64,000 nucleotides of DNA from Brachybacterium sp. P6-10-X1 (GTDB taxonomy: Bacteria; Actinomycetota; Actinomycetes; Actinomycetales; Dermabacteraceae), in NCBI RefSeq assembly GCF_001969445.1, contig NZ_CP017297.1:4278001-4342000 (forward strand). The letters run 5' to 3'. The notes below the pieces were generated by a model. That model was not told where the DNA came from. It was given only the letters and a program-made list of their open reading frames with translations, and did not search any database. This document shows, piece by piece, positions 44,911-52,904 of the stretch. Every line of letters starts with the position of its first letter. Position 1 is the stretch's first letter. A program made the position numbers and the translations under genes.

Positions 44911-47157
44911 TCAGGCCGGGCCGATCCCCTCCGGCAGATCCCGCGCGTGGACCACGCCGAGGTGCCGCGTCGCCCGGGTCATCGCGACGTACAGATCGCC
45001 GGCGCCGTGGGCGTCGATCAGCTCGGCCGGCTCCAGGATGATCACCCCGTCGAACTCCAGCCCTTTCGCGTCCTGCGCGGTCATCACGGCGATCTCGTCG
45101 TCCACGCCGGCGGAGCCCGCACCCGCCCGGGGCAGGTCCGGATGATCGCGCAGCCGCGCGAGCACGGCGTCCACGCGCTCGGTCACCGTGATCACGGCCA
45201 GACGGCCCGTGCCGGCGGCGTGCGCGGCGGCCACTGATGCGGCCGTGCGGTCGACGAGCCCGGTCTCCTCGTCGCGCTCGATCAACGGGTCCCGATCACC
45301 CTCGCGCACCGAGCTCACCTCGGTGACCGGCAGCTGATGGGCCTTGGCCATGGCCACGGCCCGGTCCATGATGCGGCTCGGGGTGCGGTAGTTGACGGTC
45401 AGGTGCTCGACCTGCAGGCGATCCTGGATGTAGGGACCCAGCGCATCGGTCCAGGACGAGGTGCCCCCGGCCGAGGAGGTCTGGGCGACGTCCCCGACCA
45501 CGGTGAAGGATTTGGTGGGGGCGCGCCGCATCAGGGCCCGCCAGCTCATGGGGGAGTGCTCCTGGGCCTCGTCGACCACGACGTGTCCGTAGGTCCAGCT
45601 GCGCTCGGCCGAGGCGCGCTCGGCGAGGGTGCGGCCGTCACGGACCTGGCTGACCTGGTCGGCGAGGTCCTCGGCACGCACGATGCCCGAGGTGTCGATG
45701 TTCTCGATCACCCGGCGTGCGTAGTCGACGTCGGCCTCCCGACGGTCGGCCGCCTCCCGTGCCCGGGCCTCGGCCGGAGCGGCGTCCTCGCCCAGCAGCT
45801 CGGCCACCTCGTCCAGGAGCGGGACGTCCTCCACGGTCCAGGCGGAGTCCTTCGCGCGGACCAGCAGCTCGAGCTGCCGGGTGAGGGCCGGCGGTGCCGC
45901 GGCGCGCAGACGGTCCGGACGTGACAGCAGGATCCGCAGGAAGCCCTGCGGGGTGTAGGGCAGCCAGGCCAGGTTCAGCCGACGCTTGACCTCGCTGTCG
46001 TGGCGGAGGTCGGACAGCAGATCGGGGCGGTCCTCCGGCACCACGGTGCGACCCTGTGCGACCAGCGCCTTCTCGTACGCCTCGACCAGGCGGTCCATCG
46101 CCGCCCGGACGAACACGGTGCGCGCGGCGTTGTGCGGCTTGTGCGTGGCGCGGGCTTCCCGTCGGGCCCCGCGGAGCGCGTCGCGGGTCAGCGTGACCGG
46201 GGTGCCGTCGATCCGCAGCTCGATGTCTTCCGCCGGGATGAGCTGACGCTGCTTGACCGCACGGGCGAGGAGGTCGGCCATCGACGCATCGCCTTTGACA
46301 CGGGCGACGTCGTCGACGTCGTGCAGGAAGGTCTCGATGCCGGGGAAGAGCTCTCCCGGAGTGAGCATGACCACCCCGGACTCGCCGAGGCTCGGCAGCA
46401 CGCGTTCGATGTACCGCAGGAAGCCCGAGGTGGGAGCCATGATCAGCACGCCCGTGTGCTCGAGCCGCCGGCGATGGGTGTAGAGCAGGTAGGCCGCCCG
46501 GTGCAGCGCGACGGCCGTCTTGCCCGTGCCGGGGCCGCCCTGGACCACGAGCACCCCGCGGTTCGACGAGCGGATGATGCGATCCTGCTCGGCCTGGATC
46601 GTCGCGACGATGTCGCCCATGCGCCCGGTGCGCTGCCCGGAGACCGCTGCGAGCAGGGCACCCTCACCCTGCAGGACGACGTCGTGCTGGTCGCCCTCGA
46701 GCACCGACTGGTCCAGGACGTCGTCCTCGAGCCCGATCACCGTGCGTCCCCGACTGATCAGGTGGCGGCGCAGGCGCACGTCCTGGCGGTCGGTGCTGGT
46801 GGCCTGGTAGAAGGCGGCGGCGGCGGGAGCCCGCCAGTCCACCAGGAGCTGCTCGCGATCGGCGGTGAACAGACCGATGCGGCCGATGTAGTGCCGGGCG
46901 GCCTCATCGGTGTCCAGTCGGCCGAAGACGACGCTGCGGGCCACGGAGCGCAGCAGGGCCAGACGGTCCTCGTACAGCGCCATGAACGAGTCCCTCTCGG
47001 ACCGGTTCTGGTGGGTGGAGGCGTGCTGGGAGGCCTGGATGCCCTCCAGGTTCCCCTCGACCTGCGCGATGAGCTCGTCGAGCCGAGCATAGAGTCGGTC
47101 GGCGTAGGCCTGCTCGCGCGCGATCTCCCGGGCGATCTGCTCTTCCGCATCGTCCAC
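44911..47157 (-). CDS. helD: HelD-type superfamily 1 helicase (RNA polymerase recycling factor, actinobacterial class)
   Basis: The 748-residue protein has an N-terminal coiled-coil arm (about 1-70), Walker A G-G-P-G-T-G-K-T (about 206-213), the SF1 D-E-A-Q motif II, N-Y-R-T motif IV, and the C-terminal K-G-L-E-F-D ... Y-V-A-M-T-R-A-T segment. Actinobacterial HelD (class II) removes stalled RNA polymerase from DNA; Streptomyces HelR confers rifamycin tolerance. GTG 47157 has an AAGGGGGG site; upstream extension to 47232 is not conserved. No rifamycin-associated element was seen upstream. Confidence 0.88.
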   Translation of the reverse strand: MDDAEEQIAREIAREQAYADRLYARLDELIAQVEGNLEGIQASQHASTHQNRSERDSFMALYEDRLALLRSVARSVVFGRLDTDEAARHYIGRIGLFTADREQLLVDWRAPAAAAFYQATSTDRQDVRLRRHLISRGRTVIGLEDDVLDQSVLEGDQHDVVLQGEGALLAAVSGQRTGRMGDIVATIQAEQDRIIRSSNRGVLVVQGGPGTGKTAVALHRAAYLLYTHRRRLEHTGVLIMAPTSGFLRYIERVLPSLGESGVVMLTPGELFPGIETFLHDVDDVARVKGDASMADLLARAVKQRQLIPAEDIELRIDGTPVTLTRDALRGARREARATHKPHNAARTVFVRAAMDRLVEAYEKALVAQGRTVVPEDRPDLLSDLRHDSEVKRRLNLAWLPYTPQGFLRILLSRPDRLRAAAPPALTRQLELLVRAKDSAWTVEDVPLLDEVAELLGEDAAPAEARAREAADRREADVDYARRVIENIDTSGIVRAEDLADQVSQVRDGRTLAERASAERSWTYGHVVVDEAQEHSPMSWRALMRRAPTKSFTVVGDVAQTSSAGGTSSWTDALGPYIQDRLQVEHLTVNYRTPSRIMDRAVAMAKAHQLPVTEVSSVREGDRDPLIERDEETGLVDRTAASVAAAHAAGTGRLAVITVTERVDAVLARLRDHPDLPRAGAGSAGVDDEIAVMTAQDAKGLEFDGVIILEPAELIDAHGAGDLYVAMTRATRHLGVVHARDLPEGIGPA

Positions 47158-47305
47158 GGACCTGCCCCCTTCGACGGTTGATCCTGCCGCCGCCCAGGAA
47201 ACACCCGGGGTCGGCGAAGCACGGTGGTCCATTATGGTGGACAGGCCTGGGTGCGCGTGTCATCCGGACCCCGACATCTGGCCGGCCACGAGGGAGGAGA
47301 CACCG

Positions 47306-48283
47306 ATGCGTGACCCACGTGACCTGTACCGGTTCGAGGACGCCGAGGTGCTGGCCGCGGTCCCGCGCACGGGGCTGACGCTGGTCCACGCCCTGCCAGG
47401 CCTGGTCGACGCCGGCAACGCCTGCCGGATCGCCTCCACCTATCTCCGGGACGAGCTGCGGCACCTGCGCCTGGTCACCTTCGACATGGACGAGCTGCTG
47501 GACTACCGCGGATCCCGCCCGCAGGCGGTGTTCGACGGCACGTCCTATGCGAGCGTCGACATCCCCGAGCTCACCCTGTCGCTCATGTACGACGAGGCCG
47601 ACCGCCCGTTCCTGTTCCTGGACGGCCCGGAGCCGGATCTGCAGTGGCGGCGTCTGTCCGAAGCGCTCATCGACCTGGTCGAGTTCTTCGACGTCGAGCG
47701 CGTGGTGGGCATGCAGGCCGTGCCCATGGCGGTTCCGCACACCCGCCCGATCGGGCTGATCGCCCATGCCAACGACCCCTCCCTGCTGGGGCGCCCCGGC
47801 ACCCGCCCCACGCCGGCTCCGGGCACCGGTCCGTCGGAGGACGGAGAGGAGGCCTCCGAGGTCGTGGTGCCGGCCGCCTTCGGGGCCATGGTGGAGCATG
47901 AGCTGGGCCGCGCGGACCATCCGGCGATGGGCTATGCGGCGCAGATCCCGCACTACCTCACACGGACCGACTTCCCGGCCGGCGCCCTCGCCCTGCTGCG
48001 CCGGGTCAGCGACGCGGCCGGGCTCGACCTGCCGCTGGTCCACCTCGGTGACCTCACCGATGCGGCGACCGTCGCCCTGCAGGGGACCCTCGCGCAGAAC
48101 AGCGAGGTGCGTCAGATCGTCACCGCCCTGGAGGAGCAGTACGACTCCCTGAGCGAGGGCGGGGACGCCTCGGCGCTCGCGACCACCATGGACCTGCCGA
48201 CGGCCGACGAGATCGGCGAGCACTTCGAGCGATTCCTGGCCGACCACGAGGGCGACGGCCCGGACGATCCCCGCTCGCCATAG
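47306..48283 (+). CDS. PAC2 (proteasome-assembly-chaperone-like) family protein
   Basis: The 325-residue protein matches the actinobacterial PAC2 family: L-V-H-A-L-P-G-L-V-D-A-G-N-A near residue 25, F-D-x-D-E-L-L-D-Y-R-x-x-R-P near residue 55, and G-M-Q-A-V-P-M-A-V-P-H-T-R-P. Function is unknown; similar genes co-occur with the proteasome in many actinomycetes. GGGAGGA precedes ATG 47306. It is divergent from helD. TATGGT near 47233 is a possible -10. Confidence 0.85.
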   Translation: MRDPRDLYRFEDAEVLAAVPRTGLTLVHALPGLVDAGNACRIASTYLRDELRHLRLVTFDMDELLDYRGSRPQAVFDGTSYASVDIPELTLSLMYDEADRPFLFLDGPEPDLQWRRLSEALIDLVEFFDVERVVGMQAVPMAVPHTRPIGLIAHANDPSLLGRPGTRPTPAPGTGPSEDGEEASEVVVPAAFGAMVEHELGRADHPAMGYAAQIPHYLTRTDFPAGALALLRRVSDAAGLDLPLVHLGDLTDAATVALQGTLAQNSEVRQIVTALEEQYDSLSEGGDASALATTMDLPTADEIGEHFERFLADHEGDGPDDPRSP

Positions 48284-48553
48284 GCCCCGGGGGACCGCCT
48301 CGGCGGCGCGTCGCGCGACGAGTTGTTACTGCTTCGTGACCGCTGATCGCCGATCGGTGTGTGAACGAGGACACTGTCGTGAGAGAATGACGGCGTTGCG
48401 GTGATGCAGGTCCAGCAGGACAGTCCGTCGAAGGTGCCTCGGCACAGCAGTACGGCTTGCACCTGACGCCACCCGCCTCGGCGGGGGACGGCTTCACGCG
48501 GCGCCGCGATCGCGTACTGCGATCGTTGATGGACGACACAGAAGGTGACAGGT
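48284..48553 (+). promoter_or_regulatory. 270-bp cold-shock leader with tetraloop hairpins
   Basis: No gene is supported. The leader has two mini-hairpins with a CTCG loop (48434-48445 and 48472-48485) and a perfect 7-bp hairpin (48507-48513 with 48519-48525, five-base loop). Long structured leaders are typical of csp mRNAs. The promoter is not clear. Confidence 0.5.
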
Positions 48554-48757
48554 ATGGCACAGGGCTCGGTCAAGTGGTTCAACGCTGAAAAGGGCTACGG
48601 ATTCATCGAGATCGACGGAGGCGGCGCTGACGTCTTCGTGCATCACAGCAAGATCGACATGGACGGCTACCGCGCCCTCGACGAGGGTCAGCGTGTGGAG
48701 TTCGAGGTCAGCCAGGGAGACAAGGGTCCGCAGGCCGAGCAGGTCCGCCCCCTCTGA
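48554..48757 (+). CDS. cspA: cold-shock protein CspA family
   Basis: The 67-residue OB-fold RNA chaperone has RNP1 K-G-Y-G-F-I-E at 13-19 and RNP2 V-F-V-H-H-S at 27-32. The start [10 protein letters not shown] is canonical and follows a GAAGGTG site. A short upstream extension (M-T-G) is less likely. A long leader and a strong terminator make it a single-gene unit. Confidence 0.97.
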   Translation: MAQGSVKWFNAEKGYGFIEIDGGGADVFVHHSKIDMDGYRALDEGQRVEFEVSQGDKGPQAEQVRPL

Positions 48758-48778
48758 TTCCGGGTTACCCGAGATCTC

Positions 48779-48816
48779 ACGGGCCGGGCAGGAGCAAATG
48801 CTCCTGCCCGGCCCGT
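48779..48816. terminator. strong hairpin after cspA
   Basis: An 18-bp perfect inverted repeat (48779-48796 and 48799-48816) around a tiny AA centre starts 22 bases after the cspA stop. It also faces the converging spermidine-synthase-like gene. Confidence 0.85.
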
Positions 48817-48856
48817 CGCCGTGCGGGCGGCGGGCGAGCGGCGGCGGCCGCGGAGC

Positions 48857-49708
48857 TCAGTGCTCGGTCAGCACTCTGCCCGCCCGTGCCAGGGCCTGGA
48901 CCTGGGAGGGCTGCGCGAGCCGCACCGAGACCGCGTCCGAGCGCAGGCCACGGTCGATGCCCTCCGGCAGCGGCCCGTCGGAGGCCAGGAGTACGCAGTT
49001 GCCCCGACGCTTGCCGGACAGGTGCGCCGGCTCGGCGATCACTCCGACGTGGGCGAAGACGGTGCTGAGGGTGGCGACCTCGTCGGCCATCAGCCCCGTC
49101 CCCGCAGGAGCGGCGCAGTTGGCGAGGTAGAGCCCGCCGGGCTTCAGGACCCGGGCGGCGTGCTCGGCGGCCTCGCGGGAGATCAGCGGTGGCGGCGTCG
49201 TCGCCCCCGCGAACACGTCGCGCACCAGGACGTCGAAGCGGTCCTCCCGCCAGGAGGTCAGAGCGCCGAGGGCGTCGTCGATCCGCAGTCGCAGCTGGGG
49301 CGAGCGCGGCAGGTCGAACCAGACGCGCACCTGGTCGACGAGCAGCTCGTCGAGCTCGACCACGATCTGCCGGGAGCGGGGTCGGCCCGCGGCGATCGCC
49401 CGGGGCAGCGAGCAGCCGCCCCCGCCGAGATGGGCGAGCTGGGGACGGGAGCGTCCTCCCGCCGACGGGCCGGGCTCGACGGGTCCGAGATGCGCGTCGA
49501 TGGCGATCAGCATCCACCGCATGTACTCGAAGACGAGGTGCTCGGGGTCGGGGTGCAGCTGCGAGGAGGGCACTCCGTTGACCTCGAGCAGGACGGACCC
49601 GTCGTTCTCGAGGGTGAGGCGGGCGGTCCCCGTGGAGATCGGGAGGGCGGCACCGAGCGGACCGAGGTGCTCGAAGGGGGCGTGGCGCACACGCTCGCGA
49701 CGGGGCAT
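48857..49708 (-). CDS. spermidine-synthase-like (PABMT family) protein
   Basis: The 283-residue protein resembles the aminopropyltransferase/spermidine synthase fold: Y-M-R-W-M-L near residue 60, a Gly-rich H-L-G-G-G-G-C-S-L-P-R-A loop near 95, V-V-E-L-D-E at strand 2, and D-V-L-V-R-D-V-F-A-G near residue 165. The Asp of the decarboxylated-AdoMet site is replaced here, so catalysis is uncertain; such proteins in actinomycetes are often methyltransferase-like and not true SpeE. The ATG is set by a -10 six bases upstream. Confidence 0.75.
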   Translation of the reverse strand: MPRRERVRHAPFEHLGPLGAALPISTGTARLTLENDGSVLLEVNGVPSSQLHPDPEHLVFEYMRWMLIAIDAHLGPVEPGPSAGGRSRPQLAHLGGGGCSLPRAIAAGRPRSRQIVVELDELLVDQVRVWFDLPRSPQLRLRIDDALGALTSWREDRFDVLVRDVFAGATTPPPLISREAAEHAARVLKPGGLYLANCAAPAGTGLMADEVATLSTVFAHVGVIAEPAHLSGKRRGNCVLLASDGPLPEGIDRGLRSDAVSVRLAQPSQVQALARAGRVLTEH

Positions 49709-49714
49709 CGCCCC

Positions 49715-49720
49715 ACTCTA
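49715..49720 (-). promoter_or_regulatory. -10 element of the spermidine-synthase-like gene (leaderless)
   Basis: On the minus strand TAGAGT ends six bases before ATG 49708, with no Shine-Dalgarno between. Confidence 0.55.
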
Positions 49721-49838
49721 GAAGACGTCCTGCTCCCGGCGAAGGCGCCCTGCGGCCCGAGACGCGTCGGCGGGGGAGCGGGCCGCGACCGCCCTCCCCA
49801 CCACCTGGTCGTCCCCATCGGGGCCTCGCCCCGGCCGT

Positions 49839-49861
49839 CTGTCGGACCCCGCCCCTAGCGT
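49839..49861 (+). promoter_or_regulatory. RecA-NDp-like (PafBC-type) promoter for the HEPN gene
   Basis: CTGTCGGAC at 49839-49847, eight bases, then TAGCGT at 49856-49861. Six of nine positions match TTGTCRGTG, including the TGTCGG core, and the N8 spacing is exact. Confidence 0.45.
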
Positions 49862-49931
49862 GATGGACATCAGCAGTCGAGGCGGTTCCGAGCTCGTGCG
49901 GGCGACGGGACCCAGGGAAGGAGGAGCAGCG

Positions 49932-50411
49932 ATGGCCACCACCACGTCCCGCCGCCGAGGGCGGGCCCGGGAGCTCCCGGCCGACGGCCGCAGCCTCCGC
50001 CTGCGGCTCGCGCACCTCGACCAGGACCAGGCGGACCTCGACCGGGCCCGCGACCTGCTGCGTCAGGCGAACGATGCCGCCGACGATCCGCGCGAGGCCT
50101 TCGAGCTCGTGCACCGGGCCGCGCTGCGCGGAGCGGGCATCCTGGTCGCCCGGGCCAACCGCGACCGGCGGCGCCGGCTCCCGCTGAACGTCTGGACCGC
50201 GCTGGAGAAGCTCGGCGGCGCGGAGGCCGAGCGGGCGAGCGCCCTGCCACCGCTGGTGGCGGAGCGGGCGCGCCTGGACCGCGACCCGTCAGCACGCCCC
50301 GATCCGCAGCTGCTCGGCGAGCACCTGCAGGGCACGGCGGAGCACCTCGACGAGGTCTCCCGCCGACTGCTCGCCGACCTTCCGGACCACGTCGCCTCCC
50401 TGGCCGGATGA
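49932..50411 (+). CDS. SAV_6107-type HEPN domain protein
   Basis: The 159-residue helical protein matches the SAV_6107 HEPN family often encoded next to dinB in actinomycetes. A possible HEPN catalytic pair R54-x6-H61 lies in R-E-A-F-E-L-V-H; many HEPN proteins with R-x4-6-H are RNases, but activity is not shown here. A GGAGGAG site precedes ATG 49932. The gap to dinB is 64 bases. A damage-type promoter lies 70 bases upstream. Confidence 0.75.
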   Translation: MATTTSRRRGRARELPADGRSLRLRLAHLDQDQADLDRARDLLRQANDAADDPREAFELVHRAALRGAGILVARANRDRRRRLPLNVWTALEKLGGAEAERASALPPLVAERARLDRDPSARPDPQLLGEHLQGTAEHLDEVSRRLLADLPDHVASLAG

Positions 50412-50448
50412 CCCGTTCCGCCGCTGCGACGCCCCGCCCGGCGCCGGG

Positions 50449-50454
50449 TACAGT
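50449..50454 (+). promoter_or_regulatory. candidate -10 element of dinB
   Basis: TACAGT lies 21 bases before the dinB ATG. No LexA box is present. Confidence 0.45.
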
Positions 50455-50475
50455 GCCTGCACGAAGGAGGTGCCG

Positions 50476-51726
50476 ATGCACGCACGGACGGGCGCGGAGT
50501 CGTCATCGGAGATCCCCGGGATCCTTCACCTGGACATGGATGCCTTCTTCGCCTCCGTCGAAGTGCGCGACGACCCGGGACTGCAGGGCCTGCCGGTCGT
50601 GGTGGGAGGAGCCGGTACCCGCGGCGTGGTCGCCGCCGCCAGCTACCCTGCCCGCACCCGCGGGATCCGCTCGGCGATGCCGATGGCCACGGCACGACGC
50701 CTCGCCCCGGACCTGGTCATCGTCCCTCCCCGGATCGCCCGCTATCGCGAGGCCTCCGCCCGGGTGATGGAGATCCTCGGGTCCGTGGTCGCCGAGGTGG
50801 AGCAGATCAGCATCGACGAGGCGTTCCTCGACGTGCGCGGGGCACGCCGACTGTTCGGCGAGCCCCAGCAGATCGCCGCCCTGTTGCGCCGGACGATCCG
50901 CGAGGAGCTGGACCTGCCCAGCTCCGTGGGCGGCTCGGTCTCCCGCGCGGTCGCCAAGATCGCCTCGGCCCGGGCGAAGCCCGATGGCCAGCTGATCGTG
51001 CCGGCGGCGGGAACGGCCGACTTCCTGGCCCCGCTGCCGGTCTCCGTGGTCTCCGGGATCGGCCCCAAGGCCGTCGCCTCCCTCGAGCGGATCGGGGTCC
51101 GCACCATCGGCCAGATCCGTGAGATCCCTCCGTCCGCCCTGGCCCGCGCTCTCGGTCCCCGCGCGCCGGAGATCGCTCGCCTCGCCGCGGGCAGCGACCG
51201 CACGGGCCTGGGCCGTCGCGTGCGGGACAAGTCCGTGGGGACCGAACGCACCTGGGACGAGGACCTCACGGACGCCGATCAGGTGCGCCGCCGCATCACG
51301 GTGATGGCGGACGACGTCGCCCGGCAGCTGCGCCGCGGGGAACTCGTCGCGCGCACCGTCGTGCTCAAGCTGCGCAGCCCGGACGGGACCACCATCACCC
51401 GCTCGGCGACCCTGGACCAGCCGACGGCCAGCGGGGAGCGGTTGCGCGAGCACGTGGTGGCGCTGTGGGAGCGGGAGAGCCACCGGCTGCACCGCATCCG
51501 CCTGGCCGGGGTGCGCGCCACCCATCTCGAGCCCGAGGCCTCGACCCCGTACCAGCACGAGCTGACCGCCCGGTCGGGACAATGGAGGGATCTCGAGGCG
51601 GCGATGGACCGCGCCGTGGACCGGTTCGGGACCACCAGCCTCAGCCGCGGGTCCACCCTTCAGAGGGCCCCGGAGGAGGCGCCGCGGGTCGGCTCCCCGG
51701 CCTCTCCCGACCAGGATCGGCCCTGA
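50476..51726 (+). CDS. dinB: DNA polymerase IV
   Basis: The 416-residue Y-family polymerase performs error-prone translesion synthesis. Catalytic residues are D20 (H-L-D-M-D-A-F-F-A-S-V-E) and D114-E115 (S-I-D-E-A-F-L-D). A thumb HhH region (G-I-G-P-K-A-V-A-S-L) and a little-finger domain follow. No clear beta-clamp QL-type motif is visible at the very C-terminus. ATG 50476 is used because AAGGAGG ends five bases before it; the in-frame GTG 50470 would overlap that site. Confidence 0.95.
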   Translation: MHARTGAESSSEIPGILHLDMDAFFASVEVRDDPGLQGLPVVVGGAGTRGVVAAASYPARTRGIRSAMPMATARRLAPDLVIVPPRIARYREASARVMEILGSVVAEVEQISIDEAFLDVRGARRLFGEPQQIAALLRRTIREELDLPSSVGGSVSRAVAKIASARAKPDGQLIVPAAGTADFLAPLPVSVVSGIGPKAVASLERIGVRTIGQIREIPPSALARALGPRAPEIARLAAGSDRTGLGRRVRDKSVGTERTWDEDLTDADQVRRRITVMADDVARQLRRGELVARTVVLKLRSPDGTTITRSATLDQPTASGERLREHVVALWERESHRLHRIRLAGVRATHLEPEASTPYQHELTARSGQWRDLEAAMDRAVDRFGTTSLSRGSTLQRAPEEAPRVGSPASPDQDRP

Positions 51727-51785
51727 AAGCCGCCTGTCCGTGTGATGCGTCGCGGCCGGAGTTCCCATAACTCAGGAACTGGCTC

Positions 51786-51791
51786 TAAACT
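51786..51791 (+). promoter_or_regulatory. candidate -10 element of the DUF3040 gene
   Basis: TAAACT lies 88 bases before the ATG. A short GTTCC/GGAAC inverted repeat lies just upstream near 51761-51779. Confidence 0.4.
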
Positions 51792-51879
51792 GGGGGAAAC
51801 GCCGATGGAGGCTCCGGACCACGATCGGCGGTCGGTGCGCCCACCAGCGCGAGAGGACCGGGGACAAGGAGCGGGAATC

Positions 51880-52290
51880 ATGCCGCTGTCTGACCATGAG
51901 CAGAAGATGCTCGACGAGATGGAGCGTCAGCTCTTCGCTGACGACCCACATCTCGCGAAGGCGTTCGCGCCGGCCAGGAACCGTCGTCGCAGCGGGCGAC
52001 GGATCGCGATCGGGCTCGGCGGCGTCGTCGTCGGCCTCGCCGTGCTGGTCCTGGCCGTCTCGTTGCCCGCGATCTGGCTGGGCGTCATCGCCTTCATGGG
52101 GATGCTCGCCGGCGCCGTCTTCGCGGTGACCACCCCGAGCTCGTCCTCCCAGGAGGGCCCCACCGATTCCGACGGCGGCGGTGGCGGGGGCAGCGGCCCC
52201 AGCACCCCGCGCGGCTCGGACGGCGGAAACTTCATGAGCAAGCTCGAGGCGCGATGGGAGAAGCGCTCCGGGGACGACCCCCGCCTCTGA
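51880..52290 (+). CDS. DUF3040 membrane protein
   Basis: The 136-residue protein begins M-P-L-S-D-H-E-Q-K-M-L-D-E-M-E-R-Q-L, the DUF3040 signature, followed by two adjacent membrane helices (about 45-85) and a Gly/Ser-rich tail. It is found next to mraZ in most actinomycetes and is presumed linked to envelope or division. Function unknown. AAGGAG precedes the ATG; the frame to 51742 is not conserved. Confidence 0.88.
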   Translation: MPLSDHEQKMLDEMERQLFADDPHLAKAFAPARNRRRSGRRIAIGLGGVVVGLAVLVLAVSLPAIWLGVIAFMGMLAGAVFAVTTPSSSSQEGPTDSDGGGGGGSGPSTPRGSDGGNFMSKLEARWEKRSGDDPRL

Positions 52291-52334
52291 GACGAGCTCC
52301 CCGACGCGCCCCCGCGCGCCGCACCACGACCCCT

Positions 52335-52364
52335 GAAGCCCCGGCTCCCACGAGCCGGGGCTTC
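52335..52364 (+). terminator. hairpin after the DUF3040 gene
   Basis: A perfect 12-bp stem (52335-52346 and 52353-52364) with a six-base loop starts 45 bases after the stop. Confidence 0.8.
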
Positions 52365-52560
52365 GTCGTGCCCGGACCTGGGTGACCTTCCCGCCGCCTG
52401 CTCGCGATCCCTGACCGGAACCGGGGGTGACCCGCCCCTCGGACACGGGCGATCCGCGGTCGGCCCCGGCAGCACGGGCCTCTGGCCGACCGCGCGGTCC
52501 GTGCGGTGATCCGGCGCCGTCGGGTCTGCTGCGCGGGTCGCCCCGGTGCATCGTCCCCGG

Positions 52561-52580
52561 GGACCCCCACTTCGCTCCAC
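52561..52580 (-). promoter_or_regulatory. reverse-strand MraZ-like half-site pair 1
   Basis: On the minus strand GTGG and GTGGGGG start exactly 10 bp apart, the period of MraZ operators. It is about 325 bp upstream of mraZ. Confidence 0.3.
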
Positions 52581-52740
52581 CGCAGCCCTCCCCGGCCCTC
52601 CACCATCGCCCTCGTTCGGCCTCCGAGAGGCCGTGAGTGGCTGTGACCTGCGAGATTCCTGGGGTGCCGTGGGGGGAGGGGTGGGGAAGCGCGGCACATC
52701 GCGCCGACCGAGCTCCGCCGGCGACGCGCCGTGCGCCATA

Positions 52741-52760
52741 TTCCCCCCACTTCCCACCAC
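52741..52760 (-). promoter_or_regulatory. reverse-strand MraZ-like half-site pair 2
   Basis: On the minus strand GTGG and GTGGGG start exactly 10 bp apart, 180 bp from the first pair and facing the main operator. Confidence 0.35.
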
Positions 52761-52820
52761 CCTGTTGACCTGTAGTGATGCTCGCCATGAGGGGTCTTTT
52801 CGCCGTTCTGATAGCACGAC

Positions 52821-52868
52821 GTGGGGATTAGTGGGGTAAAGTGGAGCGCGTTGGGAGGAGATGGGTGT
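52821..52868 (+). promoter_or_regulatory. MraZ operator: five direct repeats with 10-bp period
   Basis: GTGGGG, GTGGGG, GTGGAG, TTGGGA and ATGGGT begin at 52821, 52831, 52841, 52851 and 52861. MraZ binds TGGGN repeats with a 5-base spacer. TAAAGT at 52836-52841 inside it is a candidate -10. Confidence 0.8.
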
Positions 52869-52904
52869 CGGATCGCGAGTCTCGGCGAGTGAAGGAGGGC
52901 CTGG

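Larger units (their letters stand above)
52291..52904 (+). promoter_or_regulatory. 614-bp gene-free region upstream of mraZ
   Basis: After the DUF3040 terminator no coding gene is supported; short open frames here are Arg/Pro-rich composition effects. The region holds two reverse-strand MraZ-like half-sites and the MraZ operator, listed separately. Confidence 0.55.

Noticed and set aside
47158-47305. Rifamycin-associated element before helD
   Set aside because: No inverted repeat resembling the Streptomyces element is visible.
50449-50476. LexA box at dinB
   Set aside because: Only the TACAGT -10 is present; no TCGAAC/GTTCGA halves.
52427-52636. Small plus-strand coding frame upstream of mraZ
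   Set aside because: Pro/Arg/Ser-rich composition, no convincing ribosome site, overlaps putative operator DNA.
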